A stretch of 64,000 bases of DNA from AWTP1-13 sp963840445 (GCA_963840445.1 CAWIZC010000016.1:1-64000), one strand, 5' to 3'; shown: positions 1 to 10,130, counted from the stretch's first letter. Numbers and translations: made by a program. The notes: generated by a model not told the origin, from the letters alone.

Positions 1-344
1 ATGGGAGCGACGCAGAATTTGTGCAGCAAGTTATTCATTTCGCTCGCATTGTAGCATTCCGCCCCAAGAACGCTGGGCCCCACGGATGAGGCTTAGTCGA
101 CCAGGGCGATCCGCGCAACTTGCAGTCCGGCTCTAAGCCGGCAAGGTCCGTTTCGTGGGGTAGACCCGGCGGCCCACGCCCATGGCGGAACCCCGCTCCG
201 ATCGGCCTCTCGCGTAATGTCGGTTTTGTTTCTGGCGCGTCGGTTATGGAGCGAAAGGCTCTAGTTGACCTGATGGCCATCCGAGCCGGCCCTCAAAAAG
301 AGACTGCTGCAAGGCGGCGTGTCGCGACACCGCCGGCCAGCAGG
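1..344. other. Gene-free stretch at window start
   Basis: No reading frame here looks like a real protein. The open frames on either strand are rich in Arg, Pro and Gly and match no family I know. No tRNA fold, terminator or repeat is apparent. It lies downstream of the minus-strand M48 peptidase gene that ends at 345. Confidence 0.5.
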
Positions 345-1811
345 CTATGCCGCTGCTGCCAATTCAGTGCCTGCGATGCCAAGCTCGATGCATTGGGTCG
401 TCCAGGTGTCTGCGGACATTTGGCCATTTTTCAGAGCCATCAGGAGCCCGAACGGCATCATGTCGTGCCCCCTGATTTTGACCGACACGGCGCTACCGGG
501 CGTGATGTCCAGCTGTCCGCCGCGGCGGACAAGCAATAAAGTCAGCGCTGCACCTGCGACTCCGGCGGCCAGTGCCTCCGCGCCTTCGGCATCGGGCGTG
601 TCATTTGAAAGATCGACCAGCGTCTTGCCGAAGGCTTGCAGGTCGCCTGCCACAGTGCTCAATGATTCCGGAGTTATGCCTTTGAGGCGTTGGGCGTTCA
701 ACTGAACGAGCCGCGTCCACTGGGGCATGTACACACGCGCCCCGACCTCGCTCCACACGATCGGCTCCAGCTTGGCAGCGCTGTCCGCTCCCGCAAGCTG
801 CGCCAGCAGTTCCCTCTCCAGTGCGGGCACATCGTCGAGGAGCGACACAGCAGGCAAATCATGCGGCAGCGGCGGACCTTCGGGCAGGCTCGCGATCGCC
901 GCAATGCGATCCCTGAGTGGAGGGTGGGTATCGTACGGGTCAGCCTTGCCCTCGGCCAGTTGTGCCTCCAGAAGCTTGCTCATTCTTTCGGCGATGTGTC
1001 CGGCTCTTACGAACTGACCAAATCCGTCCGCGAGCGGCGGCAAGAAGCCGGCGTTGAAGACCGGCGCGCACTCGCTGCGCCAGTAGTAGTCAAATGCAGG
1101 TGCGGCCCCGTGCACGCTCCTCAGCCCGTCCATCAGCGGCCTCGCACCCACCGTGCGCGCAGCCAGTTCATCGGCGATAAACTCTTGCCGGCGCGATACC
1201 GCATGGGTCACGCGCAGGAAAATCTTGGCGTACCAGCGGAACGGCGCTTGCAGCCACGAGCCGTCTCCCAAAGAGGCCAAGGTGCGTCCGATGGCTCCCC
1301 GCGTTTTGTAGATCCAGGGACCGATGCTCGTGTCGCCACCATGATAGTGTCCAAATTCGTGGGCCAGCACCGCGCTGAACTGCGAACAGGTCAGGATGCG
1401 CATCAGCGGAAGACCCAGCCCCATCACCCTCCGGCTGCCGAAGCCCATGACGCCTCCCCGCTGCGCCACCCAAGCGTTCACATCCGGCACCAGGTAGACT
1501 TCGGCCGGCATACCCTGCTTGGTCGCACTAGCGACCCGCTCCAGCGCGTCGAACAACCTCGGTTGCTTCTGCCGCTGCAAAAGCGGGCCGGGCGCGTTGA
1601 ATTTGTCCGGTCGCGGCAGCACCGACCACAGGATGGCCAGCCCACCGAGGATACAAATAATGTCCAGTTTCGGCGTGACGTGATGAGCATAGGCCAGCTC
1701 GGCATAAGGCAACCACAACAGGCCGAATGCGATGCCCAGAGCCAGCACGTAAAAGCCGATCGCGAACAGCAGCGCAAGAGCTGCCCTGACTACAACGAAC
1801 GAGACTTGCAC
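345..1811 (-). CDS. M48 family membrane-anchored metallopeptidase
   Basis: Predicted zinc endopeptidase of the HtpX/Ste24-like family M48, 488 aa. Two hydrophobic segments (about residues 6-36 and 48-64) anchor it in the membrane. The zinc motif HEFGH lies at residues 151-155, inside VLAHEFGHYHGG, and the downstream EFIADE segment (about 210-215) supplies the third ligand, as the family requires. The remaining roughly 270 residues form a long C-terminal part with no domain I recognise. The start is a GTG at 1811 with GGGAGGG just upstream. The substrate is unknown; family members usually act in membrane-protein quality control or process secreted proteins. It stands alone, downstream of the TonB receptor gene on the same strand with about 300 bases between. 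Confidence 0.88.
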   Translation of the reverse strand: MQVSFVVVRAALALLFAIGFYVLALGIAFGLLWLPYAELAYAHHVTPKLDIICILGGLAILWSVLPRPDKFNAPGPLLQRQKQPRLFDALERVASATKQGMPAEVYLVPDVNAWVAQRGGVMGFGSRRVMGLGLPLMRILTCSQFSAVLAHEFGHYHGGDTSIGPWIYKTRGAIGRTLASLGDGSWLQAPFRWYAKIFLRVTHAVSRRQEFIADELAARTVGARPLMDGLRSVHGAAPAFDYYWRSECAPVFNAGFLPPLADGFGQFVRAGHIAERMSKLLEAQLAEGKADPYDTHPPLRDRIAAIASLPEGPPLPHDLPAVSLLDDVPALERELLAQLAGADSAAKLEPIVWSEVGARVYMPQWTRLVQLNAQRLKGITPESLSTVAGDLQAFGKTLVDLSNDTPDAEGAEALAAGVAGAALTLLLVRRGGQLDITPGSAVSVKIRGHDMMPFGLLMALKNGQMSADTWTTQCIELGIAGTELAAAA

Positions 1812-2120
1812 GGCGCGCGCCCTCCCAACTTTGATCCGCCCGCGTGCGCCACACTCAACTCACAAATTGCGGCGGCAAGTGCCACCACCACGGAGTTTGG
1901 CGACCAATTGTCTGGCCATTAGACCGGAAAAGCACAGGACTTATGACAGTCCGTGATGGCCCAGTTCTACGGTGGCCACGAGCCCAGTAGGAGTTCGGCG
2001 GAAGAATCCCAAGATCCGGCGCACGTAGTGTGCCATCGGGCTGCTTGGCGTTGCGTTGCCTTCGGCACCGTCGCAGCGATGGCGCCGAAGGCTGCAGATC
2101 GTTTGCACTCTATGTCGATG
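1812..2120. other. Intergenic region between the TonB receptor and M48 genes
   Basis: About 309 bases with no convincing gene. It should hold the promoter of the M48 gene. I see no clear terminator hairpin with a T-run after the TonB receptor gene and no repeat. Confidence 0.45.
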
Positions 2121-4282
2121 TCACCAGGTCGTGCCGGCCTTGACCATGAAGGTTCGGCCGGGCAACGGATAGGCATTATAGGCGCCGAACGTGGCGGTGC
2201 TTGCGAACGAGTAGTCGAAATATTTGACATCGAACAGATTGGCCACGCCTGCGGACCAATTGAACTGATTGATTTGCCCGCCCAACTGTAGGTCCACCGT
2301 AGTGTAGGCCGGGATCATGGGCTGGAAATTTGCCTGGTCATTGTCCATGCGGCGCTCACCGACGTAGCGGACAATGGTATCGAACGTCAGGGACTTGTCG
2401 ATGACGTTCCAGGATAACCCAACGTTGCCGGTCCAGCGTGCAACCAACGGCACCTCATTGCCAGCGTTCGGCCCCTCCCGGAACATCGCGTCGGTGTAGG
2501 TGAGATTGCCGTACAATCGGACATTTCTCATCATTTGCCAGCTTGCGATGGTCTCGACGCCTCGGCGGCGGGTCGGATCGAGATTGACGTCGGTAAAGCT
2601 AATCGGATTGAAATGGATCTCGTCCGTGAGCCGCATATCGTAGTAGGTCGATTGGATTTTGAACGGCCCATACTGGAAACGCGCGCCGGCTTCCCAGTCA
2701 TTCGACTGCTGCGTACGCAAGTTGAAATCGGGCGAAACACCAGTGTTGGTTACACCGATGCGTTCATCGATATTGGCGACGCGGAAGGCGTGCGCCATGC
2801 GCCCGAGCAGCGTCACGCCGGGGATGATCTTTTGCTCTATGCCGGCGTGCCAAGCATGATTGGTTTCACTCTGGTCAAGCGGAATTCCGTCGGCCCCATT
2901 GTCATTGCAGCCAAATGGAGGAAAGCAACTCGATGCGCCGGGTGCAGTGGGATCAAATTTGCCGCTCGCGGTGGTCTTGTTCCATTGAATGCGAGCGCCG
3001 CCGGACAAGTCGGTGCTGGGCGAAACGCTGACCGTTTGCATCCAGTAACCGGCAAACATCGATTGCCCACCGTTGTAAAACTGAAAGGGAGCCGCACCTT
3101 TCGAGGCGCCGCGCTGTGAATTGTAGTCGGTATCGAAAAGATCGATGCCGGCAAGAATGCGCGATGGTAGACCAAAAAACGGTTGTGTGATGTTGATCGG
3201 GGCGTTAGCGACTTGGTCGTAAGATCGCTTTCAATATAGGTGAAGAGAGAGCCCTGCTGTTCCTTCGTGCGAATTCCGCCGTCTACGATGACCTCGAAGT
3301 TGGGTGCCAACATATAGGTAAAGCCGGTCGTGGCGCGCGCGCCCTGCTTGTTGGCATAGTCGAACGGCGTGTCGGTACCCCGCCGATCGGTCTGTAACTG
3401 CGCAACGGAGCGTGTCCCTGGCAGGCGTAGGTCTTGGTCGTCGGCAGCAACGTTCAGATAGACGCTGCCCTTGGCAAACGTCCAACGGAAGTCGCCAACG
3501 ACCGACTTCTGCTCGAGTTCGTTGTTGACGCGATAACCATCCGAGGCGAAGGCGTTACCGTTGACGAAATAGGAGAAGTTACCCACTGAGCCGCTCGCCG
3601 ACGCGTTGCCTTCTCGGGCCGCAAACGAGCCGAAGCCTCCCTCAATGCGCACCTGGTTGGGCAGGCCCACGCCACTGCGCGTTACAATATTGATGACACC
3701 ACCAACGGCCCCGTCGCCATAGAGAACGGCACCAGAGTTGCCTCGTGTGATTTCGATTCGCTCGACCGAATCCTTGGCGATTACGGATAGATCAAAGCCC
3801 TGTAGGTCCCAGTCGTTCAGCCTGCGGCCGTTGATCAGGACGAGAGTATTGGAGGGCGCAGCCGCGCCGAACCCGCGCAGATCGACGTTCGTACCGGCCC
3901 CGTTGACTCCACCGTAGAGACTCTTTGCTTGCACGCCCGCCTCGCGCCCGATGATGTCGGCGAGAGTGGCCTGTGGGGCCCGCTCTATATCCTCGCGCGT
4001 GATCACGGTTGTGGATGCGCCGGTGATCCCGCCGCCACTCGCCGATGCCGAACCATTCACGTTGCCCGTCGCGGGAACGTCAGACGCCACTCCACCTTGT
4101 CCGGATGTGCCACCCGCTTCGAGCCGGGTATTGGTCGTGCGGACCTCCTTTTTACGGGCCTCGACTGTGACCTCGGGCAGCTCAGTCGCCTGCTGCGCGC
4201 GCGCATGAGATGCGATGGCAGCGCAAGAAGCGGACGCAATGAGAACGACGTGTAGGCTTCCAGCTATGGAGCGGGGACGCAT
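2121..4282 (-). pseudogene. TonB-dependent outer-membrane receptor, probably cobalamin (BtuB-like), one frameshift
   Basis: Outer-membrane gated channel driven by TonB, about 720 aa when the frames are joined. The first part (4282 down to about 3210) has a signal peptide ending near ARAQQ, a low-complexity linker, and a plug domain with the typical VITREDIE, TLADII and DGAVGGVINIVTR segments. The second part (about 3210 down to 2121) carries the beta-barrel and ends in the aromatic residue W, as outer-membrane barrels do. The join is after ESDLTTKS and before ANAPINITQP; one base is missing near 3208-3211. A cobalamin riboswitch precedes the gene, which makes a corrinoid the best substrate guess; without it a siderophore receptor would be equally likely. 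Both halves keep full family similarity, so a sequencing error is possible. Confidence 0.85.
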
Positions 4283-4404
4283 GACAAGACCTCGGGCGCG
4301 ACGCTACAGACACGTCACAGCGAACGAAGTCTTTCCGACGCGATCATCCTGCGTCAGTCAGTCCACTGCCAATACACCCCGACCGGCATGCTCGCGTGTG
4401 ACCA

Positions 4405-4585
4405 CGTCCGACGGCAGGTCTCCTGGCTCGCGGATCACCATTCCCCATCGCCTTCCCAGGACCCGAGATCCCAGTGGCACTATGACGAGGAATTCACCGC
4501 TCACAGTTGCGGGGGCAGCTGCGGATTCAAGGTCGGTTACCTCTCCACCGCATTCCCATTTCATCCGTAAAGGAACCGTCGCGCT
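4405..4585 (-). promoter_or_regulatory. Cobalamin (adenosylcobalamin) riboswitch
   Basis: Read on the minus strand, this leader shows the conserved parts of a cobalamin riboswitch in order: GACGGTTCC near 4580, GGGAATGCGGTGG at 4557-4545, CCCCGCAACTG at 4514-4504, TGCCACTGGGA at 4479-4469, and the terminal B12 box GCCAGGAGACCTGCC at 4427-4413. It ends about 120 bases before the ATG of the TonB receptor gene, so it should repress that gene when cobalamin is plentiful. The rest of the gene-free region (4283-4404 and 4586-4798) shows nothing I can name; the promoter should lie upstream of 4585. Confidence 0.93.
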
Positions 4586-4798
4586 CACGGTATGGGCCGC
4601 ATGAGATACCTGTCAATCGCAGGTCACGCACACACTGTACGGTTCAGGCACCCGATGTTGTGAAATCGCCACGCCCATACATCCACGTTGGTGAGCAGAG
4701 CGAAAGCGGTGGAAACGTCCGCACGTTCGGTCGTCCTGGCAGCGACCGTGAAAAAATTGCGATCGTCCTCGAGCCAACGGCGGAGATGCGCGGCTGCC

Positions 4799-5665
4799 TC
4801 AGCCGAGCACGCGCGTTGTGTCATCGAACAATTCCTCGACAGCATAGGCGCGCGGGATGAGTGCCTGCTGGGCGGCGTAACCGACAATAGCCTCCAGCGG
4901 CTTGCGCAGGGCTGCGAGGCCGAACGGGCAAAAATCAATGCCGCCGCCGGTAGGTTTGGCTTGAGCCTTGCTGGCTGCAAGCATGCGAAACACCTCGCGC
5001 ACCTGATCCGGCTGCTGCTTGGTCAGCGTCCCGCTGACCACCACCACGTGGTTGATCGGCACAATGCCGTGGCGTCCGTACCAGGCTTTCGCCTCAGCAA
5101 GGGGATCGGCGAACAGCGTGGCAAATCGCGGATCGTCGGAGCGTTCACCCAGCACGGCGTCCAACTCGCCTGCCAACAACATATCCATGATCTTCTTGCC
5201 GGCCGGCGCCCGTTCGGTCGTGTCGACATATTCGGCGACGTGCGGCTCTTCGAAGGTGATCCAGCGGATCGAATCCAGATCGACGCCGCAGTCGTTGGCG
5301 AGGATGCCGCGGATCCATGCCCCCGTGGTGGTCGTGAACGAGCGAATGCCGACGCGTTTGCCTTTCAGGTCGGCCGGCGTCAGTACGCCCTTCGAAGGGT
5401 TGTAAAGCGCGTATTCGTGCTGGAAGCGGCCCATCACGACCGCCGGCAGCATCACCATAGGCTTATGGTGAGCCTTGGCGATCAGATAGGTGACGATGGC
5501 CATCTCGGAAACATCGAACCTGCCTTCGCGCACCATTGGCTTGAAGCCGGTGTGCGTCGGTTGATGGTCGGCGAAGTCGAGCGCCACGCTTGCGGAGGCA
5601 ATCTCCCCCCTCTTCAAGGCGGAGGTGAGCGGATGATCGCCCAGCAAGGTCTTCAGTCGCCTCAT
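4799..5665 (-). CDS. 4,5-dihydroxyphthalate decarboxylase-like protein (periplasmic-binding-protein fold)
   Basis: 288 aa, similar throughout to the family that contains 4,5-dihydroxyphthalate decarboxylase: the N-terminal LKTLLGDHP, FKPMVREGRFDVSEMAIV, LKGKRVGIRSFTTTTGAWIR and TFEEPHVAEY segments are typical. The fold is that of ABC binding proteins of the NMT1/ThiY type, but there is no signal peptide, which favours a cytoplasmic enzyme. Many members are of unknown activity, so phthalate as substrate is a guess. The ATG at 5665 has AAGGAG seven bases upstream. It stands alone on the minus strand, upstream of the B12-regulated receptor gene. Confidence 0.75.
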   Translation of the reverse strand: MRRLKTLLGDHPLTSALKRGEIASASVALDFADHQPTHTGFKPMVREGRFDVSEMAIVTYLIAKAHHKPMVMLPAVVMGRFQHEYALYNPSKGVLTPADLKGKRVGIRSFTTTTGAWIRGILANDCGVDLDSIRWITFEEPHVAEYVDTTERAPAGKKIMDMLLAGELDAVLGERSDDPRFATLFADPLAEAKAWYGRHGIVPINHVVVVSGTLTKQQPDQVREVFRMLAASKAQAKPTGGGIDFCPFGLAALRKPLEAIVGYAAQQALIPRAYAVEELFDDTTRVLG

Positions 5666-6372
5666 CGATGCTCCTTATGTTGGTCGAACTCGATCGTCAG
5701 GCCTTCGACGTGGCCGCGGGTTGGGATATTTTGCGTCCACCCACGCCGTCTTTCGCTACTGATGGTCTGGCCCGAATTGCGGCCGCTGCTGAACCCGCCA
5801 TCAAGCTCGCCCAAGCGACCGAGCCGAACCCCAAAGAGAGCCTAAAAATATCTGCGCAAACGATCCACGCCAACAGCTGTGTCACGCAGGCCGTGAGCAG
5901 CTTGCCGCCCAACTGGATCGGCCAGCCCAGCGGGCGCGCGCGCTGGCGAGGAAACGCGACGACCGCAACAATTCGCAGCTCATAAACGGGGATCAAACGG
6001 CCCCTGGCTCAGGACTGCAAGCCCGGGCTTGAAATGACGACTTTTGGCCGGAGCTGCAAGGCGTCGCTGCGCCACAAGTTTCGCCAGCTTTCAGGTGTTC
6101 TGCGGACGAGAATTGTCGATCCGAAACTGAAGTCGTTGTCGCTCAACGAGTGGCGTTAAAGGGCGCGTGCCTCATTCGTCCACTGGAGCCATCACTACCT
6201 GAAGCTGCAAGCGCACATTCTGCGCTCAGAGGTGGGTGTAAGTTTTGATTGGCCGTCCAAGCATTTCGTCATCAAAGTGTACGCGGACGTTTCGGATTAA
6301 ATCCGCTACGGACAATGTCTGGGGCTTTGGGGGGTTGGAATTTTTCTGCATGACATTGGGGGATTATTCAAC
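5666..6372. other. Long intergenic region with possible gene remnant
   Basis: No confident gene. A minus-strand frame at 5996-5697 (99 codons) has one hydrophobic stretch but no recognisable family and no clear ribosome site. On the plus strand, a frame from ATG 6034 reads 41 codons to TAA at 6157-6159. The same frame continues as HWSHHYLKLQAH and FDWPSKHFVIKVYADVSD to TAA at 6298, which looks protein-like. This could be a short decayed gene with an in-frame stop. Base composition from about 6000 to 6372 is lower in GC than its surroundings. Confidence 0.3.
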
Positions 6373-7380
6373 ATGCAGGCTACAACACGACGACATCTTA
6401 TTCTTTCTGCAGCGGTAGCGGCGGCCGCCTTTGGCATAAATGGACAGATTGCTATCAGCGCGCCGGCCCGCCGCAGTAGGACGCCGGAGCCGACGCCGGG
6501 CTTTCACCGCTTTCGCATAGGAACGGCTGAGTGCACGGCCCTGTATGACGGCATCTGGGAGAAGGTCCACGATCCCGCCTACTTCAAGAACGCCAGTGTC
6601 GAGCAAACCAAGCAGGCCCTGGCGGCCGCCGGACTCACCACCGCCTTCGTCCCGATCTCCATTTCGGCGTACGTCGTAAAGATCAATGGCAAGCTCACAT
6701 TGTGCGATGCGGGTGGCGGCGGACAGGTGCAGGCCTTCAATCCGCAATCGGTGTTCGTCTCCGGCAAGATGATCACCAACATGAGGGCGGCCGGCATCGA
6801 CCCTGCGCGAATTGAGACGATCCTGATCTCGCACTTCCATCCCGATCACATCTTCGGTTTGCTGACTGGCAAGACCAACGCACCGGTGTTCCCGAATGCC
6901 GAGATCATCGTGCCGGCTGCCGAGTACAAGTGGTGGACGGATCCTTCCTTGATCGGCCGGCTGCCCGAAGCACGCAGGCCGCTCGCCCAGCGCATCCAGG
7001 CTGTCATCCCGAAATGGAAGAACGTTCTTCCAGTTGAGGGCGAAGATGAGGTGGTACCGGGCATCCGCTTCGTCGCCGTGCCGGGCCACACGCCTGGTCA
7101 CACCGCCTTTCACGTCAGCTCCGGCAACGCGCAGCTGATGATCACCAGCGACGCCGTCTACATGCCGGCGCTGGTCGGTGTGAATCCTGATTGGCAAGGC
7201 GTCTACGACCAAGACGGCCCGATGGCCGAGGCCTCGCGTAGAAAGCTGCTCGACCGGGCGATTGCCGACAACATGACGGTGTGCGGCTCGCATTTTCCCT
7301 GGCCTGGGGTCGGCCGGTTTGCAAAAGACGGCACCGGCTACGTGCTCGACCTGAGCCGGCCCCGTCAGATCAAGGGATGA
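6373..7380 (+). CDS. Secreted metallo-beta-lactamase-fold hydrolase
   Basis: 335 aa with an N-terminal export signal containing TRR followed by a hydrophobic run (about residues 5-30), possibly a twin-arginine signal. The metal site is complete: HFHPDH (about residues 154-159), the HTPGHTAFH segment, the Asp in ITSDAVY, and the late His in CGSHFPWPG. This set is typical of two-zinc hydrolases of the quorum-quenching lactonase/glyoxalase II superfamily. The actual substrate cannot be read from sequence; lactones, esters or organophosphates are all known in this family. It is alone, followed after 102 bases by the J-domain protein on the same strand. Confidence 0.85.
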   Translation: MQATTRRHLILSAAVAAAAFGINGQIAISAPARRSRTPEPTPGFHRFRIGTAECTALYDGIWEKVHDPAYFKNASVEQTKQALAAAGLTTAFVPISISAYVVKINGKLTLCDAGGGGQVQAFNPQSVFVSGKMITNMRAAGIDPARIETILISHFHPDHIFGLLTGKTNAPVFPNAEIIVPAAEYKWWTDPSLIGRLPEARRPLAQRIQAVIPKWKNVLPVEGEDEVVPGIRFVAVPGHTPGHTAFHVSSGNAQLMITSDAVYMPALVGVNPDWQGVYDQDGPMAEASRRKLLDRAIADNMTVCGSHFPWPGVGRFAKDGTGYVLDLSRPRQIKG

Positions 7381-7482
7381 CCGGGGCGGCAGGAAGATCC
7401 TGCCAGCCCTTTCCCGACCGGTCGCAGATGGGCCCCGCCGATGGGCACTGCACGCGACGGCTGTGCGCTTGAGAGACAAGCA

Positions 7483-8955
7483 ATGAAGTCACCCTACGAT
7501 GTTCTTGGCGTTTCCTATCATGCAGACCACGAGGCGGTCAGAGCGGCTTTCCGCAAGGCTGCCAAAGCCCACCACCCCGACCTCAATGCCGGTGACGAGG
7601 TTGACGAGGAGAGCTTCAGGCAGATCGTCGCCGCCTACGAACTGCTGAGTGACCCTCAGCAGCGAAGCGCCTACGACCTGCATGTGCGCAGCCGTCGCCG
7701 CTTCGGTGTGACCGCCAGCGTCTTTGCCGGTCTGATGACTGGCGCCGGTCTGGCAGCGGTTGTATGGCTGTCGAAGGCGCTGGATCCATCTCTGCAGCCG
7801 CGCTTACCACGCATGGCAATGGCAAAGGTCGCCGAACCCCGGGATGTGGCCGCCTTCGGCGACGTCGGCGTCGGTCCGGAGGAGAGTACGGCCAGCCAGA
7901 GCGCAGCACGTGCGTCGGCAATCACCACGGACCTCACTGAGGACTGGTTGCGGCATGACCAGGAGCCCACCAACAGCAAGGTCGCGAGTGTCGCTGGCGC
8001 CGATGTTGAGACGCCGCTGACACCAAGGGCAAGCCAATGGAAGCAGGCCAAGGCGAACGGCAGTACGATGGCGCTCTGGGTATTCGTTGTGCGCAATCCG
8101 GATATCTTCGAAGACGAAGCCTGCCGCTCCGAACTCTTGCAGTTGATCGGGGCCGCGGACGATGTGCGACTGCTGCGCGCTCTGGCCATGGGTGCCAACG
8201 GCGCGATCGCCGAGCACGCGCGGCAGCGCCTCGCTCATTTGGCCCAGGCGGTCGTCGCGCAGGATGCGGAGGTTGCGGGAAGCCTGGTGAGTGAGGGAAA
8301 AGCCGCCCCCTCCAGCGATCCGGCATTCTACCTGGCGCGTTGCTTGCGCCATCTTCGCCGAGGCAGCTTCGATCTAGCGATCACGGACTGTGACGAGGCA
8401 ATTCGGCTCGAGCCCGCCAAAGCCCAGGCCTATGGCCAGCGTGGCAAGGCCTGGGCTGGCAAGGGAGATACGGACCGCGCGCTGGATGACTACGAAGCTG
8501 CGACCCGTATCGATCCAGACAACCCCGACCTACTACGCGAGCAAGGGGTTCTGTGGCGGCAGCATGGCGATCTGGATCGCGCGCTGGCAGCCTTCGACCA
8601 CGCGATCAGATTGGGGTTCTCGGACGCCAGCGCCTACAACGAACGCGGCCAAGTTTGGCTGCAGAAGGGGCGGCACGAACGGGCCATCGCCGATTTCAAC
8701 CAGGCGCTCAAGATCGATCCGGAGCTGATGAGTGCGCTCATCAACCGGGGCATCGCCTGGCGCGGCAAGGGCGTGCTCGATCGTGCCATTGCCGACTTCG
8801 GCCAAGTGATCGGCATGGCCCCAAACCTGGCTGCGGGCTACTACAATCGCGGGCTGGCGCGAACCGAGAAGCACGAGATCGAACTGGCGATGGCCGACTT
8901 CGCCAAAGCCTGGGAGTTGCTGCCGAACACGCTGTCGTCGGCGCACCTGCAGTAA
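7483..8955 (+). CDS. J-domain protein with TPR repeats
   Basis: 490 aa. Residues 1-70 are a DnaJ J-domain with the HPD tripeptide at 31-33, so it should stimulate an Hsp70 ATPase. A hydrophobic segment at about 70-95 probably anchors it in the membrane with the J-domain inside the cell. The middle part is low in recognisable features. From about 275 to 480 there are at least five TPR units (for example AYGQRGKAWAGKGDTDRALD and AYNERGQVWLQKGRHERAI), which bind partner proteins. I chose ATG 7483 rather than the upstream ATG at 7441 because the J-domain begins at once there and a GAGAGA-like site precedes it. The partner is unknown. Confidence 0.85.
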   Translation: MKSPYDVLGVSYHADHEAVRAAFRKAAKAHHPDLNAGDEVDEESFRQIVAAYELLSDPQQRSAYDLHVRSRRRFGVTASVFAGLMTGAGLAAVVWLSKALDPSLQPRLPRMAMAKVAEPRDVAAFGDVGVGPEESTASQSAARASAITTDLTEDWLRHDQEPTNSKVASVAGADVETPLTPRASQWKQAKANGSTMALWVFVVRNPDIFEDEACRSELLQLIGAADDVRLLRALAMGANGAIAEHARQRLAHLAQAVVAQDAEVAGSLVSEGKAAPSSDPAFYLARCLRHLRRGSFDLAITDCDEAIRLEPAKAQAYGQRGKAWAGKGDTDRALDDYEAATRIDPDNPDLLREQGVLWRQHGDLDRALAAFDHAIRLGFSDASAYNERGQVWLQKGRHERAIADFNQALKIDPELMSALINRGIAWRGKGVLDRAIADFGQVIGMAPNLAAGYYNRGLARTEKHEIELAMADFAKAWELLPNTLSSAHLQ

Positions 8956-9059
8956 GGATCTCGCGGTCTGCGACGGATCATTGCCCGCGAGCCGACACGC
9001 CTTCGTCTTCGCCGGCAGCTCTCTTCCGGATTCTGCGGGTGGCCTGCGCCGTTGGCGAT

Positions 9060-10097
9060 CTAGGCGATCTCGGCCCTGACGATGGCTGCACCCTCGCTCA
9101 GCGCCTTGAGCTTGGCGAAGGCAAGGTCGCGGGGCAGGTATTTCATGCCGCAGTCGGGCGCCGGGACCAGCTTGTCGGCAGGGACGTGCTTTAGTCCGGC
9201 ACGTATGCGCTCGGCCACCGCTTGCGGTGTCTCCGCGGTCTTGGAGGCAAGATCGAGCACGCCAAGCAGCACGGTCTTGCCCGACAGCTCCTTCAGCACA
9301 CCGAGATCCAGCTTGGGTTGTGCCGCCTCGATGGAGATCTGATCGGCGGTGCTGTCGGCAAGTTGCGGCAGGAACGAATAGCCGACGGGCTTACTCTCGC
9401 CCGGCACCAGGGCCGCATAGCCGAAGCACAGATGCACGATGGTGGGAACCTGCAAGCCCTGCAGGGCTCGGTTGATGGCCTTCACGGCGATGCGCTTGGC
9501 GGCCTCGGGGTCGTTGCGCAGCCACGGCTCATCGAGCTGGATGATGTCGGCTCCGGCCTTCTCCAGGTCGAGCGCCTCCGCATTCACGGCGGCGGCATAG
9601 TCCATCACCATCTCCTCCTCGTCCTTGTAGAACTCGTTGACGGCCTGCTGGCTCATGGTGAAGGGGCCGGGCAGCGTGATTTTTGCAGGCCGATCGGTGT
9701 TGCGGCGAAGGAACTGCATATCGCGCGTCTCCACCGGACCGGTACGGCGGATCTTGGCGACCACGCGCGGCACCGGCGTGCCATCGCCTGAACGCGCCTT
9801 GACGTGGCCCGGCCGCTCCGTGTCGATGCCTTCGAGCGCAGTGGCGAAGCGGTTCGAGTAGCTCTCGCGGCGGATCTCGCCGTCGGTGATGATGTCGATG
9901 CCGGCCCGCTCCATGTCGCGGATGGCAACGACGGTGGCGTCGTCCTGCGCCTGCTCGAGCCATGGTTCGGGCACGCGCCAGATGTCCATGCGCACCCGCG
10001 GCACGGATTTCGAGAGCATCTCGCGCTTCACCAGCCAGTCAGGCTGCGGGTAACTGCCGACCACAGTGGTGGGCAACAGGTGCGACGGCATGGTCAT
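9060..10097 (-). CDS. MetE-core (cobalamin-independent methionine synthase family) methyltransferase
   Basis: 345 aa, corresponding to only the C-terminal catalytic half of MetE (full MetE is about 750 aa). It starts with TTVVGSYPQPDWL, has DGEIRRESY, the zinc-binding His and Cys in HLCFGY and the late Cys in PDCGMKYL, all as in the family. The enzyme class moves a methyl group from a donor to a thiol. Single-domain members often do not make methionine from methyltetrahydrofolate. Being the last gene of an aromatic catabolism operon, it may accept a methyl group from the substrate or its breakdown product; this is inference. Start ATG 10097 is preceded by AAGGAG. Gap to livF-like gene is 33 bases. 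Confidence 0.85.
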   Translation of the reverse strand: MTMPSHLLPTTVVGSYPQPDWLVKREMLSKSVPRVRMDIWRVPEPWLEQAQDDATVVAIRDMERAGIDIITDGEIRRESYSNRFATALEGIDTERPGHVKARSGDGTPVPRVVAKIRRTGPVETRDMQFLRRNTDRPAKITLPGPFTMSQQAVNEFYKDEEEMVMDYAAAVNAEALDLEKAGADIIQLDEPWLRNDPEAAKRIAVKAINRALQGLQVPTIVHLCFGYAALVPGESKPVGYSFLPQLADSTADQISIEAAQPKLDLGVLKELSGKTVLLGVLDLASKTAETPQAVAERIRAGLKHVPADKLVPAPDCGMKYLPRDLAFAKLKALSEGAAIVRAEIA

Positions 10098-10130
10098 TGC
10101 GCACTCCTTGTATCTGCCTGCACAGGCGGC

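Noticed and set aside
690..1922. A 410-codon plus-strand open frame
   Set aside because: Antisense to the M48 peptidase, whose HEFGH motif and membrane segments mark the real strand.
5697..5996. A 99-aa minus-strand protein
   Set aside because: It has one hydrophobic stretch but no ribosome site, no family likeness, and an equally long frame exists on the opposite strand.
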